Shown here: piece after piece, positions 8,847 to 16,856 of the stretch
Layout of the letters: each line of letters opens with the position of its first letter
Numbering within the stretch: position 1 is the stretch's first letter
Source of the DNA: Woeseiaceae bacterium
GTDB taxonomy: Bacteria; Pseudomonadota; Gammaproteobacteria; Steroidobacterales; Woeseiaceae
NCBI GenBank assembly: GCA_028289545.1
Contig: JANQPG010000032.1
Coordinates: forward strand, 151,799 to 215,798
DNA length: 64,000 nt
Direction of reading: 5' to 3'
The notes under the pieces: generated by a model
Seen by the model: the letters and a program-made list of their open reading frames with translations, nothing else
What the model was told of the DNA's origin: nothing
Databases searched by the model: none
Translations under genes and position numbers: made by a program

Positions 8847-10190
8847 TCAGCTTCCTTCCGCATAACCGATCGCTTTTTGCTGTCGAAGCGCCCAATCGTC
8901 GAGGATAGCCTTCGCCAATGCATCGCACTCGCTCGGGGATGGCACCGAAACGTAGTGCAGGTCTTTAAGATCCTCCTCCATCCGCTCACAACCGAGAAAA
9001 TGGCATGGGATGACAAAGGCAACGCCGGGCGGCATCTTCTTCCGTCGCTCCAGCGCCGTATTGATCTCGTATCGCATCCAGCTTTCGCCGCTCGAGAGGT
9101 TCCCGGAATGCAGCACCGCCACGTAATCCACAACCTCTCGCAGAACGTGCCTTGCCCGATGCTCCCAGTCTTCACCGCCGCGTATGTCGTCCTTGTCCCG
9201 CCACGTGCTGATACCTCGATTCTGCAGTTCCTCCGCCAGCCGCTGAACATCGGCTGCGTCTCCGTTGCTGTAACTCAGGAAAACCTTTGGGCCGCTGGGG
9301 TGTTCGACGTGTCCGGGCTCCGGCAACGCGGGCAGATCGGCGACCTCCTTTTCGTAGCTCTGGCGCAATTTCTGGGCGAACTCCGCGAACGACAAACCCG
9401 TGAAATCGATACGATGCTCTTTGTCGTAGTAGGTGACCGTTTGTCTGCTGTCGGGGAGCGCAAAGAAGCTGTTGACCTCCAGGGCAAGAGATCGCCAGCG
9501 GCTTCCGCTGACGGCGCCGCGCAGGACGTAGAGCATTAGCCGTTGATACCAGCGGTGAAAACCAAAACCGATAAACAGACAGGTCGTCGCGAGCCTGACT
9601 CGCCGCAACAGATACGCCGGGAGCGTGGACTTGTCCCTGATCAGGCGAACGAGGAACTCCAGAACGTCGTTTTCCGTCAGCACCAGCGACATGCCGTCCT
9701 CGGCGCTGCCGTGCAGCCCGAAGACGAGCGGACTACCGACGCTCGGCTCTCGCCCGGGGGCCAGCTGCGGGTCGTTCAGGTAGCGGACACCGGAACGGAT
9801 ATGAAAGTAGGCTTCGATCGGGTTCTTCTGTTCTTGCTCAGCCAACGCGTTGGCCATGAAGCGATCGGCGGACGTCTGAATTACGAGCTCAAACGGCAGC
9901 GCGGCGAGATCGCGATGCATGCTGGTAGTGCTGTCGGCGTACGGTTTGAAGAACAATTCCGCCTTGTCGATAAGGTCGAATTCGTCCGCCCGCTCTCCTG
10001 AAAACGTCTGAGCCGCCCAGTGCAGGTCGCTGTCCGACTCTTCACTCAGGACGGTTGCCAGCTGGTTACCTAGCGGCTGCCCGGCACCGTCTACTACGGA
10101 TGCGTCGGGTCCCAGGAAGAGCACACAGGTGCCGTCCCTGATGGAGCGCAGAAGGCGTCGCCAGGCGACATCTGTCAGGTTGTCGTTCAT
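8847..10190 (-). CDS. SIR2-like + TIR domain protein, predicted NAD-consuming effector
   Basis: 447 residues. The N-terminal about 280 residues follow the SIR2-like pattern of conflict proteins: LFLGPDAS at 24-31 where active enzymes have GAGxS, ALPFELVIQTSADR at 97-110 where TTNxD is usual, and LHGS at 159-162 keeping the histidine. The usual asparagine of the NxD motif is serine (S107), so NAD hydrolysis by this half is doubtful. The C-terminal TIR domain (about 300-430) begins PKVFLSYSNGD and keeps the putative catalytic glutamate E375 in SWMRYEINTAL, the position used by NADase TIRs. No signal peptide or TM segment is evident, so it should be cytosolic. The stop is two bases from the GTG of the STAND gene, implying coupled translation. 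A TIR effector triggered by the STAND partner is the natural reading; the trigger is unknown. Confidence 0.85.
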   Translation of the reverse strand: MNDNLTDVAWRRLLRSIRDGTCVLFLGPDASVVDGAGQPLGNQLATVLSEESDSDLHWAAQTFSGERADEFDLIDKAELFFKPYADSTTSMHRDLAALPFELVIQTSADRFMANALAEQEQKNPIEAYFHIRSGVRYLNDPQLAPGREPSVGSPLVFGLHGSAEDGMSLVLTENDVLEFLVRLIRDKSTLPAYLLRRVRLATTCLFIGFGFHRWYQRLMLYVLRGAVSGSRWRSLALEVNSFFALPDSRQTVTYYDKEHRIDFTGLSFAEFAQKLRQSYEKEVADLPALPEPGHVEHPSGPKVFLSYSNGDAADVQRLAEELQNRGISTWRDKDDIRGGEDWEHRARHVLREVVDYVAVLHSGNLSSGESWMRYEINTALERRKKMPPGVAFVIPCHFLGCERMEEDLKDLHYVSVPSPSECDALAKAILDDWALRQQKAIGYAEGS

Positions 10191-10233
10191 ATCAAGCTAC
10201 GCGCACCACGCGTTAAAGAGACTCAGGTCCGCA

Positions 10234-11328
10234 TCATCTTGCAAGGCGTCCGGCTCGACGATCCAGTTCTACTCTCGCCACCATGCCAAGCATGACCGAC
10301 AGGATCAGAAGATGCGTGCCGCCATAGCTTACGAATGGCAGTGAGGAGCCAATGATCGGTAGCAGGCCGACCACGGAGAACGAATTCACCAACGTCGCCA
10401 GCGCAATAACGATAGCCACGCCTTTTGCGAACGTTGCAGCGAACGGCGCACCTGCTTTTCCCGCTATCAGACCCAGGCGCCAGATGCGCCATACCAGCAG
10501 CATCAGTATGCCGATCAGGGCAATGGCGCCGACAGCGCCCGTTTCTTCAGCGATCATGGCCAAGACAAATGAGCTGTGAACTTCAGGCAAATAGAAAAGT
10601 TTCTGAATACTGCCGCCATAGCCTAAACCGAATATTTCACCTCTACCGAATGCGATTAAGGACTGCGTGAGCTGATAGCCGGAATTTAGGGGATCACCCC
10701 ACGGGTTGAAATAGCTAGTAAGCCGAGCCATCCGGTACGGAGATGCAATAGCAAAGAACGCCAAGAGCGAGATCGCACCTATAATGAGCGCGACGAAAGC
10801 CGAAAGTCGCGCGCCCGAAACGAACAGCAACAGCAGTGCCATGAACGCGAGCAAGAACATAGACCCAAAGTCGGGTTGCATCAACATCAGCCAGCATATT
10901 GCCGCAATAGCGAACCCCGGACGTACAACACCGGCGTAGGTCGTCTGAAGAGATTTACGGTGCTTGGCCACATATCGGGCTATGTAAATTACGCAAAGCC
11001 AGGTCATGACGACAGGCACGGTGACTGTCAGAAAAGGCAACTGTATCCAGCGCGACGCACCGTTTACGCTTAAACCAATCCCGGGTATCAGCACGAGCAC
11101 CCCGAGCAAGGCGGCAGCGGGCAGCGCAAGAACCGATAGCTGCCGCCAACGCGACGTTGAGACCATAGCCGCACAACCAAATCCTATGATTGCGACGACA
11201 ACGTAAGTCAGGTGCCGTGTCGCTCGGTACTCAAAACCAGAGATCGCAGCCGAAGATTGCGCAGCCAACCCGATGGCCAACATCAGCAGCCAAAGTAAGA
11301 CAAGTTGACGGTCAAGGTAGCGATACAC
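10234..11328 (-). CDS. FtsW/RodA (SEDS)-like membrane protein lacking the catalytic aspartate
   Basis: A 364-residue polytopic protein of about ten TM helices that aligns along its length with FtsW: VNGASRWIQL at 88-97, QPDFGS at 151-156, FNPWGDPLNSGYQLTQSL near 207-224, GLGYGGSIQKLFYLPE at 234-249, LPFVSYGG at 330-337. Active SEDS glycosyltransferases have LPExHTDF with an essential Asp (D297 in E. coli FtsW, D262 in RodA). Here it reads LPEVHSSF, so the Asp is Ser253. The QPAExxK motif after RWI is also gone (TVPVVMT). The fold seems kept and the chemistry lost. Start is GTG at 11328, 59 bases after the FtsI-like gene. The gene is outside any division/cell-wall cluster and is presumably an extra copy, not the housekeeping one. 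Its base composition is more A+T-rich than the polyamine genes on either side. Confidence 0.9.
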   Translation of the reverse strand: MYRYLDRQLVLLWLLMLAIGLAAQSSAAISGFEYRATRHLTYVVVAIIGFGCAAMVSTSRWRQLSVLALPAAALLGVLVLIPGIGLSVNGASRWIQLPFLTVTVPVVMTWLCVIYIARYVAKHRKSLQTTYAGVVRPGFAIAAICWLMLMQPDFGSMFLLAFMALLLLFVSGARLSAFVALIIGAISLLAFFAIASPYRMARLTSYFNPWGDPLNSGYQLTQSLIAFGRGEIFGLGYGGSIQKLFYLPEVHSSFVLAMIAEETGAVGAIALIGILMLLVWRIWRLGLIAGKAGAPFAATFAKGVAIVIALATLVNSFSVVGLLPIIGSSLPFVSYGGTHLLILSVMLGMVARVELDRRAGRLAR

Positions 11329-11387
11329 AGTCTCGGCCAGTTGTTTTGTACGTGCGATTGTTGGCTAGCATGCGTTCTATCTGTTCT

Positions 11388-13055
11388 CTATTGAGTTTGA
11401 TCGAGAGAGTCTGATACTGCCGTCGAAACAAAGCGCGAGAAAACCTTCGCAGGTCCGTTGACGAGCTCCGCGCTCAGGGCACCGTTCAGGACAATACCGA
11501 CCACAATCTGGCCGTTGGAGCGCGTGGTGAATCCAACAAAAAAAGCGGAACCAGAATCCTCTCTGTATCCTCCACCAGCGGTTGTAGCCTCGGCAAACCC
11601 GCCATAACCGTAAACCTCAAGGCCAGGAACGTGCGCGTCCCGCCACTTGGCATTTTTCGATGAAATCTCGAGTAGATCAGTGACGCTGTTGACATTCGAC
11701 GCGTCGTATACGTTTTCGCTATCGACCGGCGCGGACTTCAATACCGATGGTTTCACGCGCACACCGGAGTTTGCCAATATGGAGTAGGCGGATGTCAGTT
11801 GCAGCAAGGTAGCGGAGATGCCGTAACCATTTGCGAGTGCGGCCAGACTTACGGCTGACTCTATCGGCGCCGGTGAGTTCAGATTTAGGTTGGCTATCCG
11901 GCCCGACGTCTCTCCGGGCAGCTCGACACCCGTCGGTTCCAGAAACCCGGCTTTTTGCAACGTGTCGAAGAGTGCATTATTTGGCAAGTTAAGCGCTACC
12001 TTGGCCAGACCTACACTGGACTGCTCGCGCAGCAGCGCACTCAACTCGAGCCTCCCGAAATCGCGAGGGTCTGACAAAGTCGTTTGCTCGCTCACTCTCA
12101 ATAGCCCGGGCGCAGTGTCAACAACTGAATTCAATTGGAACTCGCCGGACTCCAGCGCGGAGAGTATGACAAACGGTACGATGACTCGTCCTAGTTCCCT
12201 AACGTCCGTGATACTCCTGTTGCGCATATCCTGCGGGCTCATACCCGTACGGTCATACGGATCGTATGTCGGAAGGTTGACGAGAGCCAGAATTCCCCCG
12301 GTTTCCGGATCCAATGCGAGTAGAGATGCGCTGGAAGAGCCCGAGAAGCCGGCGACCGACCGCAATGATCGATAAGCCAGAATCTGCAGCCTTGAATCGA
12401 TGCTTAACGTCAGGGTCCCTCCGTCGGTCGCCGAAACACCTTGCTCGACTTCCTCAATGACACGCCCTAATCGATCCCTCAAGGTGTATCGCTTACCGGG
12501 TGATCCGCTCAAGTTGGTCTCAAACGCGAGTTCCGCGCCTTCGATCCCCCGGTTGTCCACATTCGTCAAACCGACAACATGTGCTGCCTTCTTTTCTAGC
12601 GGATAGTCGCGGGTTGGAGTCCCCTCGAACAGAAGACTATCGATCTCCAGAAGTCTTACTTTCGCCACCTGCGCCGGCGAAACAAACCGCGCGACATAGA
12701 GAAAGTCTCGGCCCGAGGCACGCCGAACTCTATTTATCAATTCATCCGGATCCCGCTTTAGAATACTCGCTATACTTCTAAGCTGCGCATCATCTGGTAC
12801 GCTGCGGCTGGGCCTAACCGCTATTGAATAAGCACTTTGATTTTCAGCGAGGACGATGCCATTCCTGTCTAGAATACGGCCTCTGGCAGCTAGTACAGAC
12901 TCTTGGCGAACGGCCCTCTTGTCCCCTTCGTTCTTGAGGAACTCTTGCTCAACTGTCGCCAAAAACACGATGCGACCCGCGACCGACAAGGCTCCAAGCA
13001 AAATCAGTGCAATTACAAATATGTCCCGCCAGGATTGCATCGATCTGGATCGCAA
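11388..13055 (-). CDS. FtsI/PBP3-like class B penicillin-binding protein with all three catalytic motifs lost
   Basis: 555 residues with FtsI architecture. One N-terminal TM helix (about 12-33) is followed by the pedestal domain (VLAARGRILDRNGIVLAEN near 54-72, VVGLTNVDNRGIEGAELAFE near 160-179) and a transpeptidase-fold domain. Aligned with E. coli FtsI, MRNRTITDVFEPGSTVKP corresponds to MRNRSITDVRELGRVIVP: the nucleophile Ser is Arg290 and the SxxK lysine is Val293. SSN corresponds to QSS (345-347). KTGT corresponds to YGGF (484-487). Other structural blocks persist (SSVGLAKVALNLP, GVELPGETSG, LLQLTSAYSILANSG). So it cannot acylate, but it could still bind an FtsW partner or divisome proteins. 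Start is given as TTG 13055 with GAAGG ten bases upstream; ATG 13040 is an alternative. It is the first gene of the five-gene unit. Confidence 0.9.
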   Translation of the reverse strand: MRSRSMQSWRDIFVIALILLGALSVAGRIVFLATVEQEFLKNEGDKRAVRQESVLAARGRILDRNGIVLAENQSAYSIAVRPSRSVPDDAQLRSIASILKRDPDELINRVRRASGRDFLYVARFVSPAQVAKVRLLEIDSLLFEGTPTRDYPLEKKAAHVVGLTNVDNRGIEGAELAFETNLSGSPGKRYTLRDRLGRVIEEVEQGVSATDGGTLTLSIDSRLQILAYRSLRSVAGFSGSSSASLLALDPETGGILALVNLPTYDPYDRTGMSPQDMRNRSITDVRELGRVIVPFVILSALESGEFQLNSVVDTAPGLLRVSEQTTLSDPRDFGRLELSALLREQSSVGLAKVALNLPNNALFDTLQKAGFLEPTGVELPGETSGRIANLNLNSPAPIESAVSLAALANGYGISATLLQLTSAYSILANSGVRVKPSVLKSAPVDSENVYDASNVNSVTDLLEISSKNAKWRDAHVPGLEVYGYGGFAEATTAGGGYREDSGSAFFVGFTTRSNGQIVVGIVLNGALSAELVNGPAKVFSRFVSTAVSDSLDQTQ

Positions 13056-13204
13056 GGCTATTGAGCCTTCGGATTCTAGCGCAACGGACCTGCACCGGGT
13101 ACTTTAGGGCCTCAGGCAGACAGGAACTCAAGCCAGGCCGGCATCAAGCTGGACCGGCTTCGTCTCTTCATGCCTTCGATGCTCAGAGTGTGCGAACCCT
13201 CGCC

Positions 13205-14494
13205 TCAAAGCCTGTCCATGATCTTGTAGTACATCATGCCGAGCGCAATGATCTGGTTGCCCATCCACTGCGAACCCGGCAGGCGGAAGTGTTTCATGTC
13301 CGCAAACAGGTCGAAGCGCTCGAGCGTGCCGCCCACGGCGTCCGCCAGAATTTCGCCCATCAGGTGTGTCGCGGTCACGCCGTGGCCCGAGTAGCCATGA
13401 CAGTGGTAGACATTGCCGTGGATACGGCCAACCGCCGGAATGCGGTTCAGCACAATGCCGATCTTGCCGCCCCACTCGAAATCGATGCGTGACCCCTTAA
13501 GCTGCGGGTACACCTTCTCCATGCGCGGGCGGATGTACGCTTCGATGCTTTTCGGGTCGCGCCCGGAGTAATTGCAGGCGCCGCCATACAGCATCCGCTT
13601 GTCGGCCGACAGTCGATAGTAGTCGACAATTTCGTTGAGGTCGCACACGGCCACGTCGTCGGGATTGATCTCTGCCGCGAGTTCGTCGGACAGCGGCTCG
13701 GTTGCAATGATGTAGCTGCCGGCCGGGAACACCAGGTTCGACAGATGTTTCGGCTCCAGGCGGCTGTAAGCGTTGCCTGCCAGCACAACGGCATCGGCCG
13801 TCACGCGGCCACTCTCCGTCACTACGGCAGGGCGATCACCGTGTTCAATGCCAGTCACCGGCGACTGCTCGAAGATCTTGACACCCATGCCGCTTGCGGC
13901 ACGCGCCTCGCCCGCACAGAGATTCAGCGGATGGATGTGGCCGTCGCGATAGCAGGCAAACGCACCAAAAAACGCATCAGTGCCCAGCATCTCGCGGGTC
14001 TTTTCCCGGTCCCAGACTTCGTAGCGATACGGGCAGTTGCGCGCGGCGCGTTCCTCGGCCGCTTCGATCGTGTCCTCCACCTGGCTGGGTTTGCACGCCA
14101 CCTCGACGTAGCCGTCCTTCAGATCGCAGTCGATCGAGTATCTTTCGACGCGTTCGCGAATGATCGTGTTGCCGCGCCAGCGCATGTCCCAGACGAGATC
14201 GGCAATACCCTTGCCGTGTTTGGCTTCGATTTTCGCGAGCCCGCTGACACCGTTGATGAGCTGACCGCCATTGCGGCCCGAGGCGCCCCAGCCCACACGA
14301 TTGGCCTCGATGAGCGCCACGTTGTAGCCGCGCTCGGCCAGAGTCAGCGCGGTTGCAACCCCGGTAAAGCCCCCGCCAACGATACACACGTCCGTCGAAA
14401 CGCTGCCTTCGAGTGCCGGATAGCGCGTGGTGTCGTTCGCCGACGCCGCGTAGTAGGAACCGGTGTGCTCCTGCTTTTGATCTTCTACTCTCAT
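13205..14494 (-). CDS. FAD-dependent amine oxidase of the PuuB/DAO family (copy 1)
   Basis: A 429-residue flavoprotein with DVCIVGGGFTGVATALTLAERGYNV-type Rossmann motif near 37-60 and the hallmark WGASGRNGGQ shortly after, as in gamma-glutamylputrescine oxidase and related DAO-fold oxidases. These oxidise the free amino end of gamma-glutamylated amines or N-methylated amino acids, giving an aldehyde, ammonia and hydrogen peroxide. No signal peptide, so cytosolic. Its ATG overlaps the stop of the membrane protein gene at 14491-15408 by four bases (ATGA), so those two are translated as a unit. A second copy lies at 15461-16750. The exact amine is not determinable from sequence. Confidence 0.85.
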   Translation of the reverse strand: MRVEDQKQEHTGSYYAASANDTTRYPALEGSVSTDVCIVGGGFTGVATALTLAERGYNVALIEANRVGWGASGRNGGQLINGVSGLAKIEAKHGKGIADLVWDMRWRGNTIIRERVERYSIDCDLKDGYVEVACKPSQVEDTIEAAEERAARNCPYRYEVWDREKTREMLGTDAFFGAFACYRDGHIHPLNLCAGEARAASGMGVKIFEQSPVTGIEHGDRPAVVTESGRVTADAVVLAGNAYSRLEPKHLSNLVFPAGSYIIATEPLSDELAAEINPDDVAVCDLNEIVDYYRLSADKRMLYGGACNYSGRDPKSIEAYIRPRMEKVYPQLKGSRIDFEWGGKIGIVLNRIPAVGRIHGNVYHCHGYSGHGVTATHLMGEILADAVGGTLERFDLFADMKHFRLPGSQWMGNQIIALGMMYYKIMDRL

Positions 14495-15408
14495 CGTCCT
14501 TGCTCCGGTACCGCCGCGGACTCGGATAGGGCAGTACTTTCTTCCAGAAGTTCATCTCGCCACTCGCTGACGTTCATCTCGATGACCGCAAAACCGGCCA
14601 CCCAGAGGAACGTGTCCCAGGTGTACAACCAGTGCCCGAGCCCGGCCCAGTAGACGGCCAGCACGAACAGTATTCCGTAGCTCACGAGCTTTGCGCGTTT
14701 GAGCGTCGACATGAGGCCGCCGCCGGTGACGCCCTGGCTTTGCAGGCGCACGACCTTCTCGATCGACAACACAATCACGAGCCAGACGATAACCTCGATC
14801 ACATCCGCCCACGCGAGCTGCCGAGCAATGTCCAGCCCGGCCTCGTTCGTGACGAGCGGGTCCTTGTGACCCAGCTTGAAAAACTCGGTGTCGCTGGACA
14901 GCGTAAGGCAAGTGTCGGCGTCCACCTCAGTGTATTCGAGGTTGTAAACGTACGAAACGCCGTCGTCCTTAAGATCGCAGAGCGATTCGACACCGACAAC
15001 CGGAAGCGTTGGCGTGTACTTGATAAGGGTGCCCGTGTAGGCCACGACCGTGTGCATGATCATGACGTAGCAAAGTATCCGCAATCCGCGCACGGTGCGT
15101 GAGACCCAGCGCTTCCACTGCGCGTCCTCGAGCAGGTAGGTCTCGAGTTCGAACATCAACAGCAGAATAAACCAGGCCGACGTGTCGATGGTCGTGGCGA
15201 ATTCGGTGGTCCAGTCGAACAGCGTGGAACCCGCGTGCAGCGTGTGAATGGCCCGATAGACGTCTTCCCAGATGTAGAAGCCAAAGTTGACGATCAACAG
15301 CGAATAGACGGCCCACTTCACAAACTGCTGCAGCTTGTGCAGGTCTACGCCGTGCAGGGTTTTCGCCATTGCATTCATCGCCCAAGGATACTGACTGGGA
15401 TCGAGCAT
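14491..15408 (-). CDS. Polytopic membrane protein of unknown function
   Basis: 305 residues with about six hydrophobic segments: approximately 30-50, 73-94, 109-131, 200-220, 241-260 and 263-280. Between the third and fourth is a roughly 60-residue hydrophilic loop containing two cysteines (VESLCDLKDDG and DADTCLTL), which could form a disulfide if periplasmic. I do not recognise a family. The layout loosely recalls small ion-channel-like or sensor membrane proteins, without a pore signature I can point to. It is sandwiched between two PuuB-like oxidases and overlaps the start of the downstream one by four bases, so a role linked to amine uptake or sensing is likely but unproved. Confidence 0.75.
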   Translation of the reverse strand: MLDPSQYPWAMNAMAKTLHGVDLHKLQQFVKWAVYSLLIVNFGFYIWEDVYRAIHTLHAGSTLFDWTTEFATTIDTSAWFILLLMFELETYLLEDAQWKRWVSRTVRGLRILCYVMIMHTVVAYTGTLIKYTPTLPVVGVESLCDLKDDGVSYVYNLEYTEVDADTCLTLSSDTEFFKLGHKDPLVTNEAGLDIARQLAWADVIEVIVWLVIVLSIEKVVRLQSQGVTGGGLMSTLKRAKLVSYGILFVLAVYWAGLGHWLYTWDTFLWVAGFAVIEMNVSEWRDELLEESTALSESAAVPEQGR

Positions 15409-15460
15409 GCGAATCCATGCCTACACGCATGGACGCGGGTTTGACCTGCGGATTTTTTCG

Positions 15461-16750
15461 CTACAACCGGTCGCGGATCTGGTAGTACAGAACACCAAGC
15501 GCAACCAGCGGTTTGCGAAGCGCATGCGCGCCCGGCACGCGCACGGGGGGCACGCTGGCGAACAGGTCGAACTGCTCGAGCGTTCCCGCCACGGCGTCGG
15601 CGAGGATACGTCCCGCGAGATGGGTGACGTTGACGCCGTGCCCTGAATACCCCTGGCAATAGAACACGCTATCGTCCAGACGACCAAAACGGGGGACCCG
15701 GTTGAGCGGCACGCCAATGGTCCCGCCCCATGCATAGTCGACTCGGGTGTCGCGAAGCTGCGGATAGATCCGGGCCATCTTCGCCTTGAGGCGTTTTTCT
15801 ATGTACGCGGGGTCGTCGCCGAAATAGTTGATGCGCCCGCCGAACAGGAGCCGCTTGTCGGCGCTCAGTCGATAGTACTCGAGCACAAAGTTCGGATCGC
15901 AGACGGCCAGGTCGTGTGGGTTAATGACTGCAACGGTTGCCTCGTCCAGCGGCTCGGTGCCGATGATGAAACTGTGGACCGGAAACATGACACCCTGAAT
16001 CTCGGTCGCCAGCGCATGATAGGCGTTGCCCGCGAGCACGACCGCGTCGGCCGTCACCGATCCGTCGCGCGTGACGACTTTCGGGCGCCTGCCTTTGTCG
16101 ATGCGAATGACGGGGGATTGCTCGTACATCGTCGCACCCAGCGACACCGCCGCCTGCGCTTCGCCTATGCACAGATTAAGCGGGTGCAGGTGGCCGTTAC
16201 CCATGTTCAGAAGCGCGCCGATATACGCGTCCGTGCCGATGGCCTCCTGTGTCTCGTCTCGCGACAGTATCCGTACTTCGTAGGGGAAATCCGCTCGAGT
16301 CAGTCTTTCATAGTCGGCTTCGATATCTCGGAGGTGCCGGTCCTTGATCGCAACGTCGAGATAGCCGTGTTTGAGATCGCAGTCGATCCCGTACCGCTTG
16401 ACGCGTTCGCGAATGATGTCGTGACCTTCCCAGCGCAGCTCGGCGAACAACGCTTCGACGCCTTTGCCCCAGTGCCGGGCGACGGCCGACTCGCCGGCGA
16501 TACCGCCGATCATCTGGCCGCCGTTGCGGCCCGATGCACCCCAGCCCACGCGATTGGCCTCGACCACCTTGACGTCGTAGCCGCGCTCGGCCAGATGCAG
16601 CGCCGTGGAGATGCCGGTAAACCCGGCTCCCACGACGCAGACGTCGGCGGTTTGTGATCCGGAAAGCGCCGGATAGTCCGTCACGGTGTTTACCGTGGCG
16701 GCGTAGTAGGACGCCGTGTGCGCGCGCGGCTTTGCCGTGTCCCTGGTCAT
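15461..16750 (-). CDS. FAD-dependent amine oxidase of the PuuB/DAO family (copy 2)
   Basis: 429 residues, the same length as the enzyme at 13205-14494 and clearly paralogous: both begin with HTxSYYAA, carry ADVCVVGAGFTGIS/TDVCIVGGGFTGVA, WGASGRNGGQ, ADAVVLAGNAY, YYRLSADKR, CxGYSGHGVNVTHL and end with ILYYKIxDRL-like sequence. As a PuuB-type oxidase it should deaminate a gamma-glutamylated or methylated amine using FAD and oxygen. The gene precedes the membrane protein gene by about 50 bases. Retaining two full-length, motif-complete copies suggests different substrates rather than redundancy. Confidence 0.85.
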   Translation of the reverse strand: MTRDTAKPRAHTASYYAATVNTVTDYPALSGSQTADVCVVGAGFTGISTALHLAERGYDVKVVEANRVGWGASGRNGGQMIGGIAGESAVARHWGKGVEALFAELRWEGHDIIRERVKRYGIDCDLKHGYLDVAIKDRHLRDIEADYERLTRADFPYEVRILSRDETQEAIGTDAYIGALLNMGNGHLHPLNLCIGEAQAAVSLGATMYEQSPVIRIDKGRRPKVVTRDGSVTADAVVLAGNAYHALATEIQGVMFPVHSFIIGTEPLDEATVAVINPHDLAVCDPNFVLEYYRLSADKRLLFGGRINYFGDDPAYIEKRLKAKMARIYPQLRDTRVDYAWGGTIGVPLNRVPRFGRLDDSVFYCQGYSGHGVNVTHLAGRILADAVAGTLEQFDLFASVPPVRVPGAHALRKPLVALGVLYYQIRDRL

Positions 16751-16856
16751 ACGCCCTTATCGAACGATCGCAACGCGCGAGCATCCCGACCTATAGGCCG
16801 AGTGTCAACGATTCGAAATCAGGCAGAGACCGGGCGCTCGGGTGCGAGGAACTTCT

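Larger units (their letters stand above)
5949..13055 (-). other. Candidate five-gene operon: inactive FtsI-like / inactive FtsW-like / SIR2-TIR / STAND-FGE / 3-TM protein
   Basis: Five genes in the same leftward direction: 13055-11388, 11328-10234, 10190-8847, 8844-6625 and 6551-5949. Gaps are 59, 43, 2 and 73 bases. The strongest sign that two of them act together is the third-fourth junction, where the stop TGA and the next GTG are separated by two bases and the ribosome site lies inside the upstream gene. The first two are a SEDS/PBP pair whose catalytic residues are gone; the next two carry TIR, SIR2-like and STAND modules typical of conflict systems; the last is a small membrane protein. 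The unit lies within an otherwise amine-catabolic neighbourhood, and its first two genes are richer in A+T than the flanks. Function is inferred. Confidence 0.65.

Noticed and set aside
10234..13055. Housekeeping division cluster (ftsI-ftsW of the dcw operon)
   Set aside because: No mur, ftsQ, ftsA or ftsZ genes around, and both genes lack catalytic residues.
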